From NCBI GenBank assembly GCA_934418055.1, contig CAKRWX010000150.1, positions 1-6,218 on the forward strand: a stretch of 6,218 nucleotides of DNA. Direction: 5' to 3'. The position numbers and the translations under genes are program-made. The notes under the pieces were generated by a model. The model saw nothing but the letters and a program-made list of their open reading frames with translations. It was not told the DNA's origin and searched no databases. The number at the start of each line of letters is the position of its first letter. Within the stretch, counting starts at the first letter, position 1. Of this stretch, positions 1 to 5,971 are shown one piece after another. The stretch is from an uncultured Lachnospiraceae bacterium. Its GTDB lineage: Bacteria; Bacillota; Clostridia; Lachnospirales; Lachnospiraceae.

Positions 1-534
1 GACAAACAGCCAGTCCAGCACCAGATTCGTCACACCTGCCAGGCTGACGCCAATGGTTGACAGAAGCGGGGTTCCGTCCGTTTTTACCAGAATCTCCATA
101 TTATAAGAGCAGATAAAAAATACGGCAAACGGAGATACACCGCCTACATATTCCATCACATAGCCCAGCGTATCCCCTTCTGCACCTAAAAACTGCGCTA
201 CGGAGCGGAGATTTAGCAGTGTCAGAACTGAGATCACGATAGAAACAACGACTGCCACGATCAGATTCCGGGTAAAAAGGCTGCTCGCCTCGTGATGCTT
301 TCCATTTCCAAGGCGGATGGCAATGGTAGTAGACATGCCCACAGCCAGAAGAAGTCCGGCCGCAAACATCACAGAATTATAAGGCGACGATAAATTTACC
401 GCCGCCAATGCTGTCTCGCCGACACCTTTTGCCACAAAGATTCCATCCACCAGGGTATACAGGGAAAATGCCACCATGGACAGGATCGTTGGGATCGTAA
501 AGCGGAAAAACTGCCGGGTTAAACTTTGATTCAT
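1..534 (-). CDS. MATE family efflux transporter, N-terminal part (cut by window edge)
   Basis: The minus-strand reading frame opens with ATG at 534 and stays open for 178 codons to the window edge, beginning MNQSLTRQFFRFTIPTILSM. It is the N-terminal part of a MATE exporter (usual length about 450 residues), a membrane protein that pumps cationic compounds out in exchange for Na+ or H+. Family-like signatures are VDGIFVAKGVGETALAAVN (29-47), IRLGNGKHHEAS (73-84) and the loop KTDGTP (151-156) followed by NLVLDWLFV at the edge. Hydrophobic segments lie near residues 12-34, 43-72, 91-107, 131-149 and 157-178, as expected for the first five helices. An AAAGGAAAGG ribosome-binding site precedes the ATG by about ten bases. 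The substrate cannot be told from this part. It follows the ornithine cyclodeaminase-like gene by about 100 bp and has its own promoter, so co-transcription is possible but not required. Confidence 0.93.
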   Translation of the reverse strand, partial: MNQSLTRQFFRFTIPTILSMVAFSLYTLVDGIFVAKGVGETALAAVNLSSPYNSVMFAAGLLLAVGMSTTIAIRLGNGKHHEASSLFTRNLIVAVVVSIVISVLTLLNLRSVAQFLGAEGDTLGYVMEYVGGVSPFAVFFICSYNMEILVKTDGTPLLSTIGVSLAGVTNLVLDWLFV

Positions 535-575
535 TTTAAATACATACCTTTCCTTTATGATCAATTCCTATCATA

Positions 576-604
576 ATTATACCGGAAAGTTTCATTTTTT
601 CCAA
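576..604 (-). promoter_or_regulatory. Predicted sigma-A promoter for the MATE gene
   Basis: On the minus strand TTGGAA (599-604) and a perfect TATAAT (576-581) are separated by exactly 17 bases. The -35 matches the TTGACA consensus at four of six positions. Transcription would start near 569, leaving a leader of about 35 bases before the MATE ATG at 534. The box lies just past the stop codon of the upstream gene at 639, and no clear hairpin terminator separates the two genes. Inferred from consensus match only. Confidence 0.65.
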
Positions 605-638
605 CTGATTTTCTTAACCAGCCAGGTGGATCATTTTG

Positions 639-1736
639 CTATAGAGATAATCCCAGTCCCTTGCATACATTGGTCACGAAATCCTGGGCATTGGTTACAA
701 TCCCTCTGGCAGATAAGCTGCCACGGTCTGTTAATTTATTGACCGTAAATTCCGAAATATCCACACAGTAAAAATATACCTCACGGATCGAACCATCCGG
801 CAGAACACGGAAGGATGGAGTCATGTTGCCCGTGGCAATGGTGTGGAGCATGGTTGCCAGGCAGATCACCGTAGTGGCTTTCCGCACATGGTTTCTCATG
901 GCATCCTGGGCCTCATAGACATTGCCGTAGACCTCCGGAAGCGGGCCGTCATCGCGGATAGAACCTGCCAACACAAACGGGACCTGATGTTTCACACAGT
1001 TATAGATGATACCGTTATCAATATGCTCTTCCTCAATAAATTTCGGAATGGAGCCGCACTGGCGCACCCGGTTGATGGTAGCCAGATGGTTGTAATGGCC
1101 ATTTTTTACGCTTTCCTGGGTATAGATGTCCTGTCCAAGTGCTGTTCCCAGATAAGCGCCCTCTAAGTCATGGGTCGCTAAAGCATTCCCTGCCAAAAGA
1201 GCATTCACATATCCGTTCTCCACCAGTCTGGAAAACGCATTTCTTGCGTCAGAATCAAAGCTGAATGCCGGTCCCATGACCCACACCACATAGCCGCCAT
1301 GTGCTTTCTCATACCGTAACAGATCATAAAGTTCATCATAATCCCTGGAAAAAGAAGTCTCTCTGGAACGGTTCTGACGGAATGCGAACACATCCTTCTC
1401 CTGGTTGACCGTTCCAAATCCATCTGGATGGACATAGATTCCATCTTCGCAGTTTTCCGTCCGCCCGGTCACCACCAGATCACCTTTTTTCAGATTCCGC
1501 GGTTCCACAACCAGAACCCTGCCATCCTGATACACCGGAACACAGTCCATCCGGCTGTCCTCTGCCAGCAGCCAGCTTCCATGAATTTTAAAATATTCCG
1601 GGAAAATGCTTAAGGCATGGAAATGATCCGGAGCGGTCTTATCCTGTGGTGCCGGAACCAATACCGCGTCCGGGGCTGTCTGAAATTTCGCTTCGGTAAA
1701 ATCTGGCGCATGATACTTTCTTAATTGAAATGCCAT
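639..1736 (-). CDS. TIGR00300-family ornithine cyclodeaminase-like protein (LOR/SDH region)
   Basis: A 365-residue cytoplasmic protein of the TIGR00300 family, recalled as the group that includes the methanococcal NAD-dependent ornithine cyclodeaminase and the C-terminal half of cyanobacterial ArgZ/AgrE. The likely reaction is L-ornithine to L-proline plus ammonia; this is family inference. Residues 1 to about 100 fit the LOR/SDH conserved region, and the rest is a Rossmann-like NAD domain. Conserved blocks are GNALATHDLEGAYLGTALG (183-201), VLAGSIRDDGPLP (255-267), TMLHTIATGN (295-304) and NKLTDRGS (333-340). A longer frame opens with TTG at 1760, but AGGAGG at 1745-1750 would then lie inside the gene; ATG at 1736 sits eight bases after it and gives MAFQLRKYHAPDF, so that start is chosen. 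The N-terminal guanidine-modifying domain of cyanobacterial ArgZ is absent. The length is slightly below the roughly 400 residues of archaeal members. A saccharopine-dehydrogenase-like role is the main alternative. Confidence 0.88.
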   Translation of the reverse strand: MAFQLRKYHAPDFTEAKFQTAPDAVLVPAPQDKTAPDHFHALSIFPEYFKIHGSWLLAEDSRMDCVPVYQDGRVLVVEPRNLKKGDLVVTGRTENCEDGIYVHPDGFGTVNQEKDVFAFRQNRSRETSFSRDYDELYDLLRYEKAHGGYVVWVMGPAFSFDSDARNAFSRLVENGYVNALLAGNALATHDLEGAYLGTALGQDIYTQESVKNGHYNHLATINRVRQCGSIPKFIEEEHIDNGIIYNCVKHQVPFVLAGSIRDDGPLPEVYGNVYEAQDAMRNHVRKATTVICLATMLHTIATGNMTPSFRVLPDGSIREVYFYCVDISEFTVNKLTDRGSLSARGIVTNAQDFVTNVCKGLGLSL

Positions 1737-1744
1737 CGACATGT

Positions 1745-1750
1745 CCTCCT
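1745..1750 (-). promoter_or_regulatory. Ribosome-binding site that fixes the start at 1736
   Basis: AGGAGG on the minus strand lies eight bases before ATG at 1736. A second ATG at 1742 is only two bases away, too close to be used well. The upstream TTG at 1760 would put this site inside the coding region. Confidence 0.85.
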
Positions 1751-1778
1751 GTTCTTCCAAAATCTGATAATTGTTTTA

Positions 1779-1978
1779 CTATTTCCACACAGTATACACC
1801 ATTCCATGAAAAGCGTCTACTTTATATCCAACAAATTTCGTAACTGATTCATGCTCCTGTGACAATGCCTTTTTTACTGCTGACACAGCCTTTTGTCACG
1901 AGATGCGTAAAATTGCCTCTGATAAACAGGAGAGCATTTTAGAATATTCGATATCTTCAACAAAATATTTTTTATCAT
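1779..1978 (-). pseudogene. Small gene remnant or short ORF of unknown function
   Basis: An ATG at 1978 follows AAGAGGTG by two bases and sits about 25 bases after a well-formed promoter, so translation should begin here. The frame as read gives only 34 residues, beginning MIKNILLKISNILK and ending at TAA (1874-1876). A second frame starts just inside it and reads YFVEDIEYSKMLSCLSEAIL before a TGA. The same frame then continues KALSQEHESVTKFVGYKVDA, ending VYTVWK at a TAG (1779-1781). One extra A in the run of six A's near the start would join the ATG to this second frame. That suggests a decayed gene of about 65 codons with one frameshift and one in-frame stop. I do not recognise the protein. 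The alternatives are a real 34-residue peptide with an amphipathic, basic N-terminus, or a leader ORF for the gene downstream. Chance open frames cannot be excluded in AT-rich DNA. Confidence 0.33.
1791..1819 (-). promoter_or_regulatory. Possible promoter for the ornithine cyclodeaminase-like gene
   Basis: TATACT (1791-1796) and TAGACG (1814-1819) lie 17 bases apart on the minus strand, matching the -10 at five and the -35 at four of six positions. The start point would fall about 50 bases before ATG at 1736. It overlaps the end of the candidate decayed gene, so the stronger promoter at 2010-2038 could also serve this gene by read-through. Confidence 0.45.
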
Positions 1979-1992
1979 AACACCTCTTTAAG

Positions 1993-2038
1993 TTTACATT
2001 TATGTAGATAATATATATACTATATACTTAAATGTAAA
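1993..2038. repeat. 10-bp perfect inverted repeat spanning a promoter (possible operator)
   Basis: TTTACATTTA at 1993-2002 and its exact reverse complement TAAATGTAAA at 2029-2038 are separated by 26 bases. The distal arm contains the -35 hexamer, and the other arm falls at the predicted start point, so a protein bound to both arms would cover the whole core promoter. The centre is alternating TA. The arms are AT-rich and poorly suited to RNA termination, so a DNA-binding site is more likely than a hairpin. Confidence 0.5.
2010..2038 (-). promoter_or_regulatory. Strong predicted promoter ahead of the small ORF
   Basis: TTTACA (2033-2038) and TATATT (2010-2015) are exactly 17 bases apart on the minus strand, each matching consensus at five of six positions. 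Transcription would start near 2003, about 25 bases before the ATG at 1978. By hand count the 60 bases 1981-2040 contain only 11 G or C. Confidence 0.6.
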
Positions 2039-2095
2039 TAGCCAAAACATAGTTTTCATATTTGTTTCTAAACCTAATCCTTTGCACAAACACCA

Positions 2096-2159
2096 AAAAG
2101 AAACTCTGAATATTCCACTTAATTTTTTCAAGCTTTACGGAATATCCAGAGTTTCTTTT
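2096..2159 (-). terminator. Rho-independent terminator of the surface-protein gene
   Basis: A 21-base left arm (2096-2116) pairs with 2139-2159 around a 22-base loop. The only non-matching pair (A2109/C2146 on the plus strand) becomes a G-U wobble in minus-strand RNA, so the stem is fully paired only for transcripts of the minus-strand genes. The minus-strand stem runs into TTTCTTTTT. It begins 18 bases after the stop at 2177-2179. Its stem and flanks closely match the terminator at 5972-6029. Confidence 0.85.
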
Positions 2160-2176
2160 ATAAAAATATCTTCAAT

Positions 2177-5100
2177 TTACTTTTCTTTCCCGTCCCATGC
2201 GCCATTCTCACCTACAAAGTATCCGTCAGGTGTCTTCTGTCCGGCGTACATGCGGCCTTTGGTTCCATCGGATACCTGGTTGAGATAGTACCAGACAGCT
2301 TGAACTTGGATCCAGCCAGTCTGCATGCCACGATCAGCGTCCACATAGAACCAGCCGCCATAGGTGTCGTCAAACAGCCAGCCGGTTTTGATATAACCAT
2401 TCTCATCGAATGCCCACCAGTTGCCATTGACCTGCTCCCAGGTGTATGCAACGCGGGAATCACTATATCTCACACTCTTTGGATAACTGTGATCTGCATA
2501 ACGGAGCCACCAGCCGTGTGCATCCTGCATCCAGTGGCTGTAGCCATCCTGTGCAGTGCTGTTTGCTGCGCCGGTAATAACACCAAGTTTGCTGTTCATA
2601 TAGCCTTTCTTTGGATCTTTGGTCACATTGCCAAAACGATTATCTTCCGCACTGTCATTCCGATCACTGGAATCCCTGTGGGAGCCATTGGAACCACTGG
2701 AATTGCCGGAAGAGCCATTGGAGCCACTGGTAGAACCATTGGAATCACTGGAATCGCCGCTGGTATTTCCAGAGTTGTCCTTGTCTTGGTTATCGTCATC
2801 GCTCGCATCTGCAACCTGTTTCCAACCTACAGAAATTGGAGAAAGACCATACACCCGGAAGGTGATTCCTGAAGCATTTTCTTCCACAGCCGGGAATTCA
2901 ATCTCACCTGGATTTTTTCCATTCATGGCTCTGGTGATCATGTGGGCAACTACGAAATCGTGGGTGCTTCCATTGGTTCCTGCCGGATAAGGAATCGTTA
3001 CCTGGATTCCGCCGTCCGGGAAATTTCCTGGAGTTGCAGCTTCCCAGGTAGCTCCACTGTCCAGGCTCACAAGCAGTTTCACATCGTAATGGGCGATGTT
3101 CTCTTTTGAAATTTCTGCCATCTGCTGAATCACACCCTGGTAAAGGGCTTCTTTCAGTTCTTCAATAGTGGAAAACTTTTTCTGCAGTTCTGCCGGTACC
3201 GTATCCAATGGTTTCTGTTCCGTATCATACGCAAGACTTCCCGCAGGAATCGCTGCGAAATTCTTCACATTTGTCAGCAACAGGGATCCGTCAGACTGTA
3301 CCTGTGGAGTCACCTGTGTTCCCTGATAACTGATAGTTCCAATGCTCTTAAAATCATAACCCTGTTTTGGCTTCAAAAGGATGCTGGCTGTATACGAAGT
3401 ATCTGCCTGAAATGCAGTGTGATCAGGCGACCAGAGCACTTCTGCCGTAAAGAAAGTATCTCCCATTTCCAGCTTTCGAACCGGATTCTGATTCAACGCC
3501 GGAGCTGTAATCTCCTGTGTCAGCGCAATGTCAGCATTGGTAAATGTAAAGTTCTGCTGTTTTGTCCCTGCAAGAGTCATCATGGTTACATAACGGTCGT
3601 ACTGTTCGCTTCCCTGATAATACGCCCGCAGAGTCTGCTTATCCGGATCTGGGAAAATGTCCCGAAGGAAGCTATTCACCTTCAATGGGAATGTTGCTTT
3701 ACCCTGATCATCCAGAACCACAGAACCAACCTGCGTTCCTGCATTTCCCGCCCAGATATACACCGTTTCCCCTGCAAGCGGCGCTCCACCAGCTATTTTC
3801 GCCTCTATGGAAAGGTTCATGGTTTCTCCATAGATATAGCTTTCCTTGTCAAAGGTTGCAAAAGTGATCTGAACCGGTGTTTTCACCTCAGTAGATTTTT
3901 TCAGTTGGATCCCATCATCGACATTTACCGCCGTGTAACCGTTCATTCCGGAAATGAAACCCGTTGCGGATGTGATACCAGGCCCGCTGATAAAAGTAGT
4001 TCCATCAATGGTCAATGCCACGCCGCGTCCTGTGATCTGAAGAGGTGCTGTCACAGTGGATAATACGCTCTCAACACCTGTGATTGGTGTTGGCTGCTTC
4101 GCCTGACCCTCAAAAAGTAGTTTGCCGCTGCCAGCCAGTTCTTTGATGGTGACAGACCGATTTCCAGCGGCGAAAATAGCCTCTCCACTGCTTTCTACTT
4201 CCAAATGTCCGATTTCCAGCGGCTTATATGGATTTCCAGGATCTGACGGATCAGCCCCAAAAAGAACTGCGGAACTCTGCTTTAATGTTACCTTATCAAT
4301 ATCTTTCAAAAAAAGCTGCATGCTGGCAGTCGGAGTTTTCGAACCTGTCACCAGAACCGTGGACGTTCTGTCAACATTCGTTCCTACCAGTGGACCACAG
4401 ACGGTAGTGTTACCTACGCTAATCAGGTCAAAATTATCAATAACAAAATTTGCTTCTTCTACGGTACTGGTATTACTAGACCCAGACTCGCCGCTGCCAG
4501 TGGCGTAAATACCAATATTTCCAGCGAGCCGACAGTCACCGCCGATGGTGATATTGGCTGTTTCTACATCATCGCACCAACCGCCGCCATACATAAATAC
4601 GGCATAACCAGGATTCGCAACTTCACGAACCGTCAGATTTGCGGTTTCAACACTTCCGCCATTTCCACCACCAAACACATTACACCAGTTCTTCGGATTC
4701 GCCAATAATTGTATATCGGAAGAAGTTACTGTACAGTTTTCTCCACCACCATAAGCCCATCCGAAATCACCGCCTAACAAGGTAACCTCCGTTTCATTTA
4801 CGGTTCCACCATAACCACCGCCAAAAACGGTTCCCCTATTCCAAGGATCTGCGGTACTATTTCCAACTTCTCCTCCCCAGATTTTACTTCCAGAATATAT
4901 CTTTACTCTTGCGGTTCCATTAACTGTACTCTCTCGGCCACCTCCAAAAACCCAGCCAACCTTACCGCCTTTTATAATAACTTCTGTACTTCCTTCCAAG
5001 GTTCCATACAAATTGCCACCATAGATATGCGCTGTAACTGTTCCACTTTCCATTGTCACTGATGTATTTCCAGAATAGGTTTCTTCACCGAACCATCCAC

Positions 5101-5785
5101 CAAAAATAAGCTTATTAGAAACATCTGTACCACCGGATAACAACGCCCCATCTTTATCATAGATACTGGTAATACCATCATTTTCCTTAATCACAATTGG
5201 AATTCCATTTGCAAAGACACAATTTCCATAAAAAGTAATTGCATCCCCCGTATTCGTCAGCAAACTAATCTGCTCCAGATTCACTTTCCCATTCTGAGGC
5301 TGGCACACCTCACAGACATACTCGCAAGGAGTCCCCTCTTTCGCCGGAATATACCCACAGGTATCATCATGCTCTCCCTGCTCATGGGCGCAGTTTAATT
5401 CTTCTGTGATGCAGCCACTCTCCTTTGTGCACTCATGGGTGCACTGGGTTGGCTCCATCTCTTCTGCCTCAGATGGAGTTGCTGTCTCTTCTAATCCACT
5501 TTTCTCTGAGACCGGATAGCAGCTTTCGTCATGCTCATGGATGCATTTCTTCACAAGAGTGTAACACTCTTCCGTATGCTCATGTTCACAAGGCGCCCCG
5601 ACCTCTCCCTCCGTGTAACCGCAATCCTCAGTATGTTCCAGGTGATGTTCGCACCCCCCCGTATTGGTGACAGACGCATCTGTCTCATCAGCAAAAGCCG
5701 AAATTCCTGGCATCGTCAACATCATCGCCGCTGTCAGAAGACAAGCCGCCGCTCGTTTCCATCTCCATTTTCTTTGTTTCTTCAT
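2177..5785 (-). CDS. Large secreted surface protein with Cys/His repeats, aromatic-GG repeats and cell-wall-binding repeats
   Basis: A 1202-residue exported protein. The frame extends 32 codons further upstream, but ATG at 5785 lies eight bases after AGGAGG (5794-5799) and opens a signal peptide with the basic start MKKQRKWRWKR, a hydrophobic core, and likely cleavage after SAFA at residue 32. In order it has: a Cys/His-rich repeat region (45-161); repeats marked by aromatic-Gly-Gly every 23-28 residues (228 to about 430), probably a beta-solenoid; a less distinct region (430-635); a bacterial Ig-like domain (about 637-735); a second beta-sandwich-like module (about 752-845) containing EVLWSPDHTAFQADTSYTAS; a conserved late module (about 870-990) ending in GLSPISVGWK; a Ser/Gly/Asn/Asp linker (993-1050); and Trp/Tyr/Gly-rich choline-binding-like repeats (1082-1202). 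No LPXTG sorting signal or C-terminal membrane anchor is seen, so attachment is probably non-covalent through the last repeats. It is likely an adhesin or matrix-binding protein; the ligand is unknown. It has its own promoter and terminator. Confidence 0.9.
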   Translation of the reverse strand: MKKQRKWRWKRAAACLLTAAMMLTMPGISAFADETDASVTNTGGCEHHLEHTEDCGYTEGEVGAPCEHEHTEECYTLVKKCIHEHDESCYPVSEKSGLEETATPSEAEEMEPTQCTHECTKESGCITEELNCAHEQGEHDDTCGYIPAKEGTPCEYVCEVCQPQNGKVNLEQISLLTNTGDAITFYGNCVFANGIPIVIKENDGITSIYDKDGALLSGGTDVSNKLIFGGWFGEETYSGNTSVTMESGTVTAHIYGGNLYGTLEGSTEVIIKGGKVGWVFGGGRESTVNGTARVKIYSGSKIWGGEVGNSTADPWNRGTVFGGGYGGTVNETEVTLLGGDFGWAYGGGENCTVTSSDIQLLANPKNWCNVFGGGNGGSVETANLTVREVANPGYAVFMYGGGWCDDVETANITIGGDCRLAGNIGIYATGSGESGSSNTSTVEEANFVIDNFDLISVGNTTVCGPLVGTNVDRTSTVLVTGSKTPTASMQLFLKDIDKVTLKQSSAVLFGADPSDPGNPYKPLEIGHLEVESSGEAIFAAGNRSVTIKELAGSGKLLFEGQAKQPTPITGVESVLSTVTAPLQITGRGVALTIDGTTFISGPGITSATGFISGMNGYTAVNVDDGIQLKKSTEVKTPVQITFATFDKESYIYGETMNLSIEAKIAGGAPLAGETVYIWAGNAGTQVGSVVLDDQGKATFPLKVNSFLRDIFPDPDKQTLRAYYQGSEQYDRYVTMMTLAGTKQQNFTFTNADIALTQEITAPALNQNPVRKLEMGDTFFTAEVLWSPDHTAFQADTSYTASILLKPKQGYDFKSIGTISYQGTQVTPQVQSDGSLLLTNVKNFAAIPAGSLAYDTEQKPLDTVPAELQKKFSTIEELKEALYQGVIQQMAEISKENIAHYDVKLLVSLDSGATWEAATPGNFPDGGIQVTIPYPAGTNGSTHDFVVAHMITRAMNGKNPGEIEFPAVEENASGITFRVYGLSPISVGWKQVADASDDDNQDKDNSGNTSGDSSDSNGSTSGSNGSSGNSSGSNGSHRDSSDRNDSAEDNRFGNVTKDPKKGYMNSKLGVITGAANSTAQDGYSHWMQDAHGWWLRYADHSYPKSVRYSDSRVAYTWEQVNGNWWAFDENGYIKTGWLFDDTYGGWFYVDADRGMQTGWIQVQAVWYYLNQVSDGTKGRMYAGQKTPDGYFVGENGAWDGKEK
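2180..2542 (-). other. Choline-binding-like cell-wall-binding repeats (C-terminal 121 residues)
   Basis: Residues 1082-1202 are rich in Trp, Tyr and Gly with the typical pattern of CW_binding_1 repeats: GWWLRYADHSYPKS, NWWAFDENGYIKTGW, GGWFYVDADRGMQTGW and VWYYLN, ending with DGYFVGENGAWDGK. In related proteins such repeats hold the protein on choline-bearing or similar teichoic-acid polymers. The repeats run to the end of the protein. Confidence 0.85.
2682..2751 (-). repeat. Short in-frame DNA repeats in the Ser/Gly/Asn linker
   Basis: Three 19-bp near-identical units lie at 2682-2700, 2712-2730 and 2733-2751, with a related partial copy near 2661-2674. Start-to-start distances are 30 and 21 bases, both multiples of three, so gain or loss of a unit keeps the frame. 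They encode SNGS/SGS-type linker between the folded modules and the wall-binding repeats. Confidence 0.65.
4496..5104 (-). repeat. Aromatic-Gly-Gly repeat array, probable beta-solenoid
   Basis: Phe/Tyr-Gly-Gly motifs start at residues 228, 255, 280, 321, 345, 371 and 399, with Trp-Gly-Gly at 303. Most are followed by a short turn and an alternating strand such as STVNGTARVKI, and several end in a Gly-Gly. The regular step of about 25 residues and the alternating hydrophobic pattern suggest stacked beta-coils. The fold is inferred, not shown. Confidence 0.7.
5303..5653 (-). repeat. Cys/His-rich repeat region (CxHxH-TxxC units) in the surface protein
   Basis: Residues 45-161 hold 14 cysteines in short units. 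Clear copies are C66-E-H-E-H-T-E-E-C74-Y, C81-I-H-E-H-D-E-S-C89-Y and C132...H139-D-D-T-C143-G-Y. Looser copies are at 45-55 and 115-125, and the region ends with C154, C158 and C161. An acidic Glu/Thr spacer of about 25 residues splits the region. The spacing resembles a metal-binding or disulfide-linked knuckle. Similar units occur in other Clostridia surface proteins as far as I recall, but no biochemical function is known to me. Confidence 0.8.
5690..5785 (-). other. Signal peptide of the surface protein
   Basis: Residues 1-32 have a Lys/Arg-rich start, a hydrophobic stretch AAACLLTAAMMLTM, and an A-F-A motif before Asp33, fitting signal peptidase I. A lipobox is not present: Cys15 lies inside the hydrophobic core. 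Confidence 0.85.
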
Positions 5786-5793
5786 ACACACTG

Positions 5794-5799
5794 CCTCCT
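5794..5799 (-). promoter_or_regulatory. Ribosome-binding site of the surface-protein gene
   Basis: AGGAGG lies eight bases before ATG at 5785. It rules out the longer frame that opens at 5881, whose extra 32 residues would precede and spoil the signal peptide. Confidence 0.9.
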
Positions 5800-5840
5800 C
5801 TTTTTCTATGCAATCGTTCTTTTGCAATGAATTTAACTTC

Positions 5841-5869
5841 ACTATATCGAAAATAAAAAGAGGAATCAA
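5841..5869 (-). promoter_or_regulatory. Predicted sigma-A promoter of the surface-protein gene
   Basis: TTGATT (5864-5869) and TATAGT (5841-5846) are exactly 17 bases apart on the minus strand, matching consensus at four and five of six positions. The leader before ATG would be about 50 bases. TGACA/TGTCA boxes lie directly upstream of the -35. Confidence 0.65.
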
Positions 5870-5875
5870 TATATC

Positions 5876-5939
5876 TGACACGAGATGTCATTTTCTGTCA
5901 CCAGTTGTAAAAAATATGGGTTTTTCTGGATATATGTCA
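5876..5939. promoter_or_regulatory. Cluster of TGACA/TGTCA boxes upstream of the surface-protein promoter
   Basis: TGACA at 5876-5880 and TGTCA at 5886-5890 form a palindrome with a five-base centre, ending seven bases from the -35. Further TGTCA copies lie at 5896-5900, ten bases on, and at 5935-5939. Between the last two is a weak dyad, CCAG (5901-5904) with CTGG (5926-5929) enclosing runs of A and T. The position fits an activator or repressor site, but no regulator is encoded in the window. Confidence 0.4.
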
Positions 5940-5971
5940 CTTTTTAGAGCATGAAAGAGTATCCTGACAAC

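Noticed and set aside
1205..1444. Minus-strand 79-codon open frame inside the ornithine cyclodeaminase-like gene
   Set aside because: It is a shifted frame of a well-recognised coding region with no domain or ribosome-binding site of its own.
2177..2300. LPXTG sortase signal at the C-terminus of the surface protein
   Set aside because: The protein ends AWDGKEK directly after aromatic repeats. There is no LPXTG-like motif, hydrophobic segment or terminal basic tail.
2300..2990. Plus-strand open frames of 190 and 123 codons opposite the linker and wall-binding repeats of the surface protein
   Set aside because: They are antisense to a clearly coding frame with a repetitive Ser/Gly/Asn linker, which yields stop-free low-complexity mirror frames rich in Ile/Gly/Thr or Glu/Pro/Leu. 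No ribosome-binding site or recognisable domain was found.
3419..4063. Plus-strand open frame of 214 codons inside the surface-protein gene
   Set aside because: It lies fully opposite the Ig-like region. The translation is rich in Arg, Cys and His without any domain pattern, while the minus-strand frame reads as continuous beta-rich modules.
4496..5104. CRISPR or other DNA-level repeat array in the aromatic-GG region
   Set aside because: The periodicity is in the protein (about 25 residues); the DNA units differ too much for a nucleotide repeat array and there are no constant-length spacers.
5786..5881. Upstream extension of the surface-protein frame by 32 codons
   Set aside because: It includes the predicted promoter and the AGGAGG site, and would place a nonsense leader before an otherwise typical signal peptide. 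The start at 5785 is far better supported.
5886..5902. PhoB/PhoP-type box (two TGTCA copies near each other)
   Set aside because: The two copies are 10 bases apart rather than the usual 11, point away from the gene, and the other copies do not keep the spacing. A phosphate-control call is not supported.
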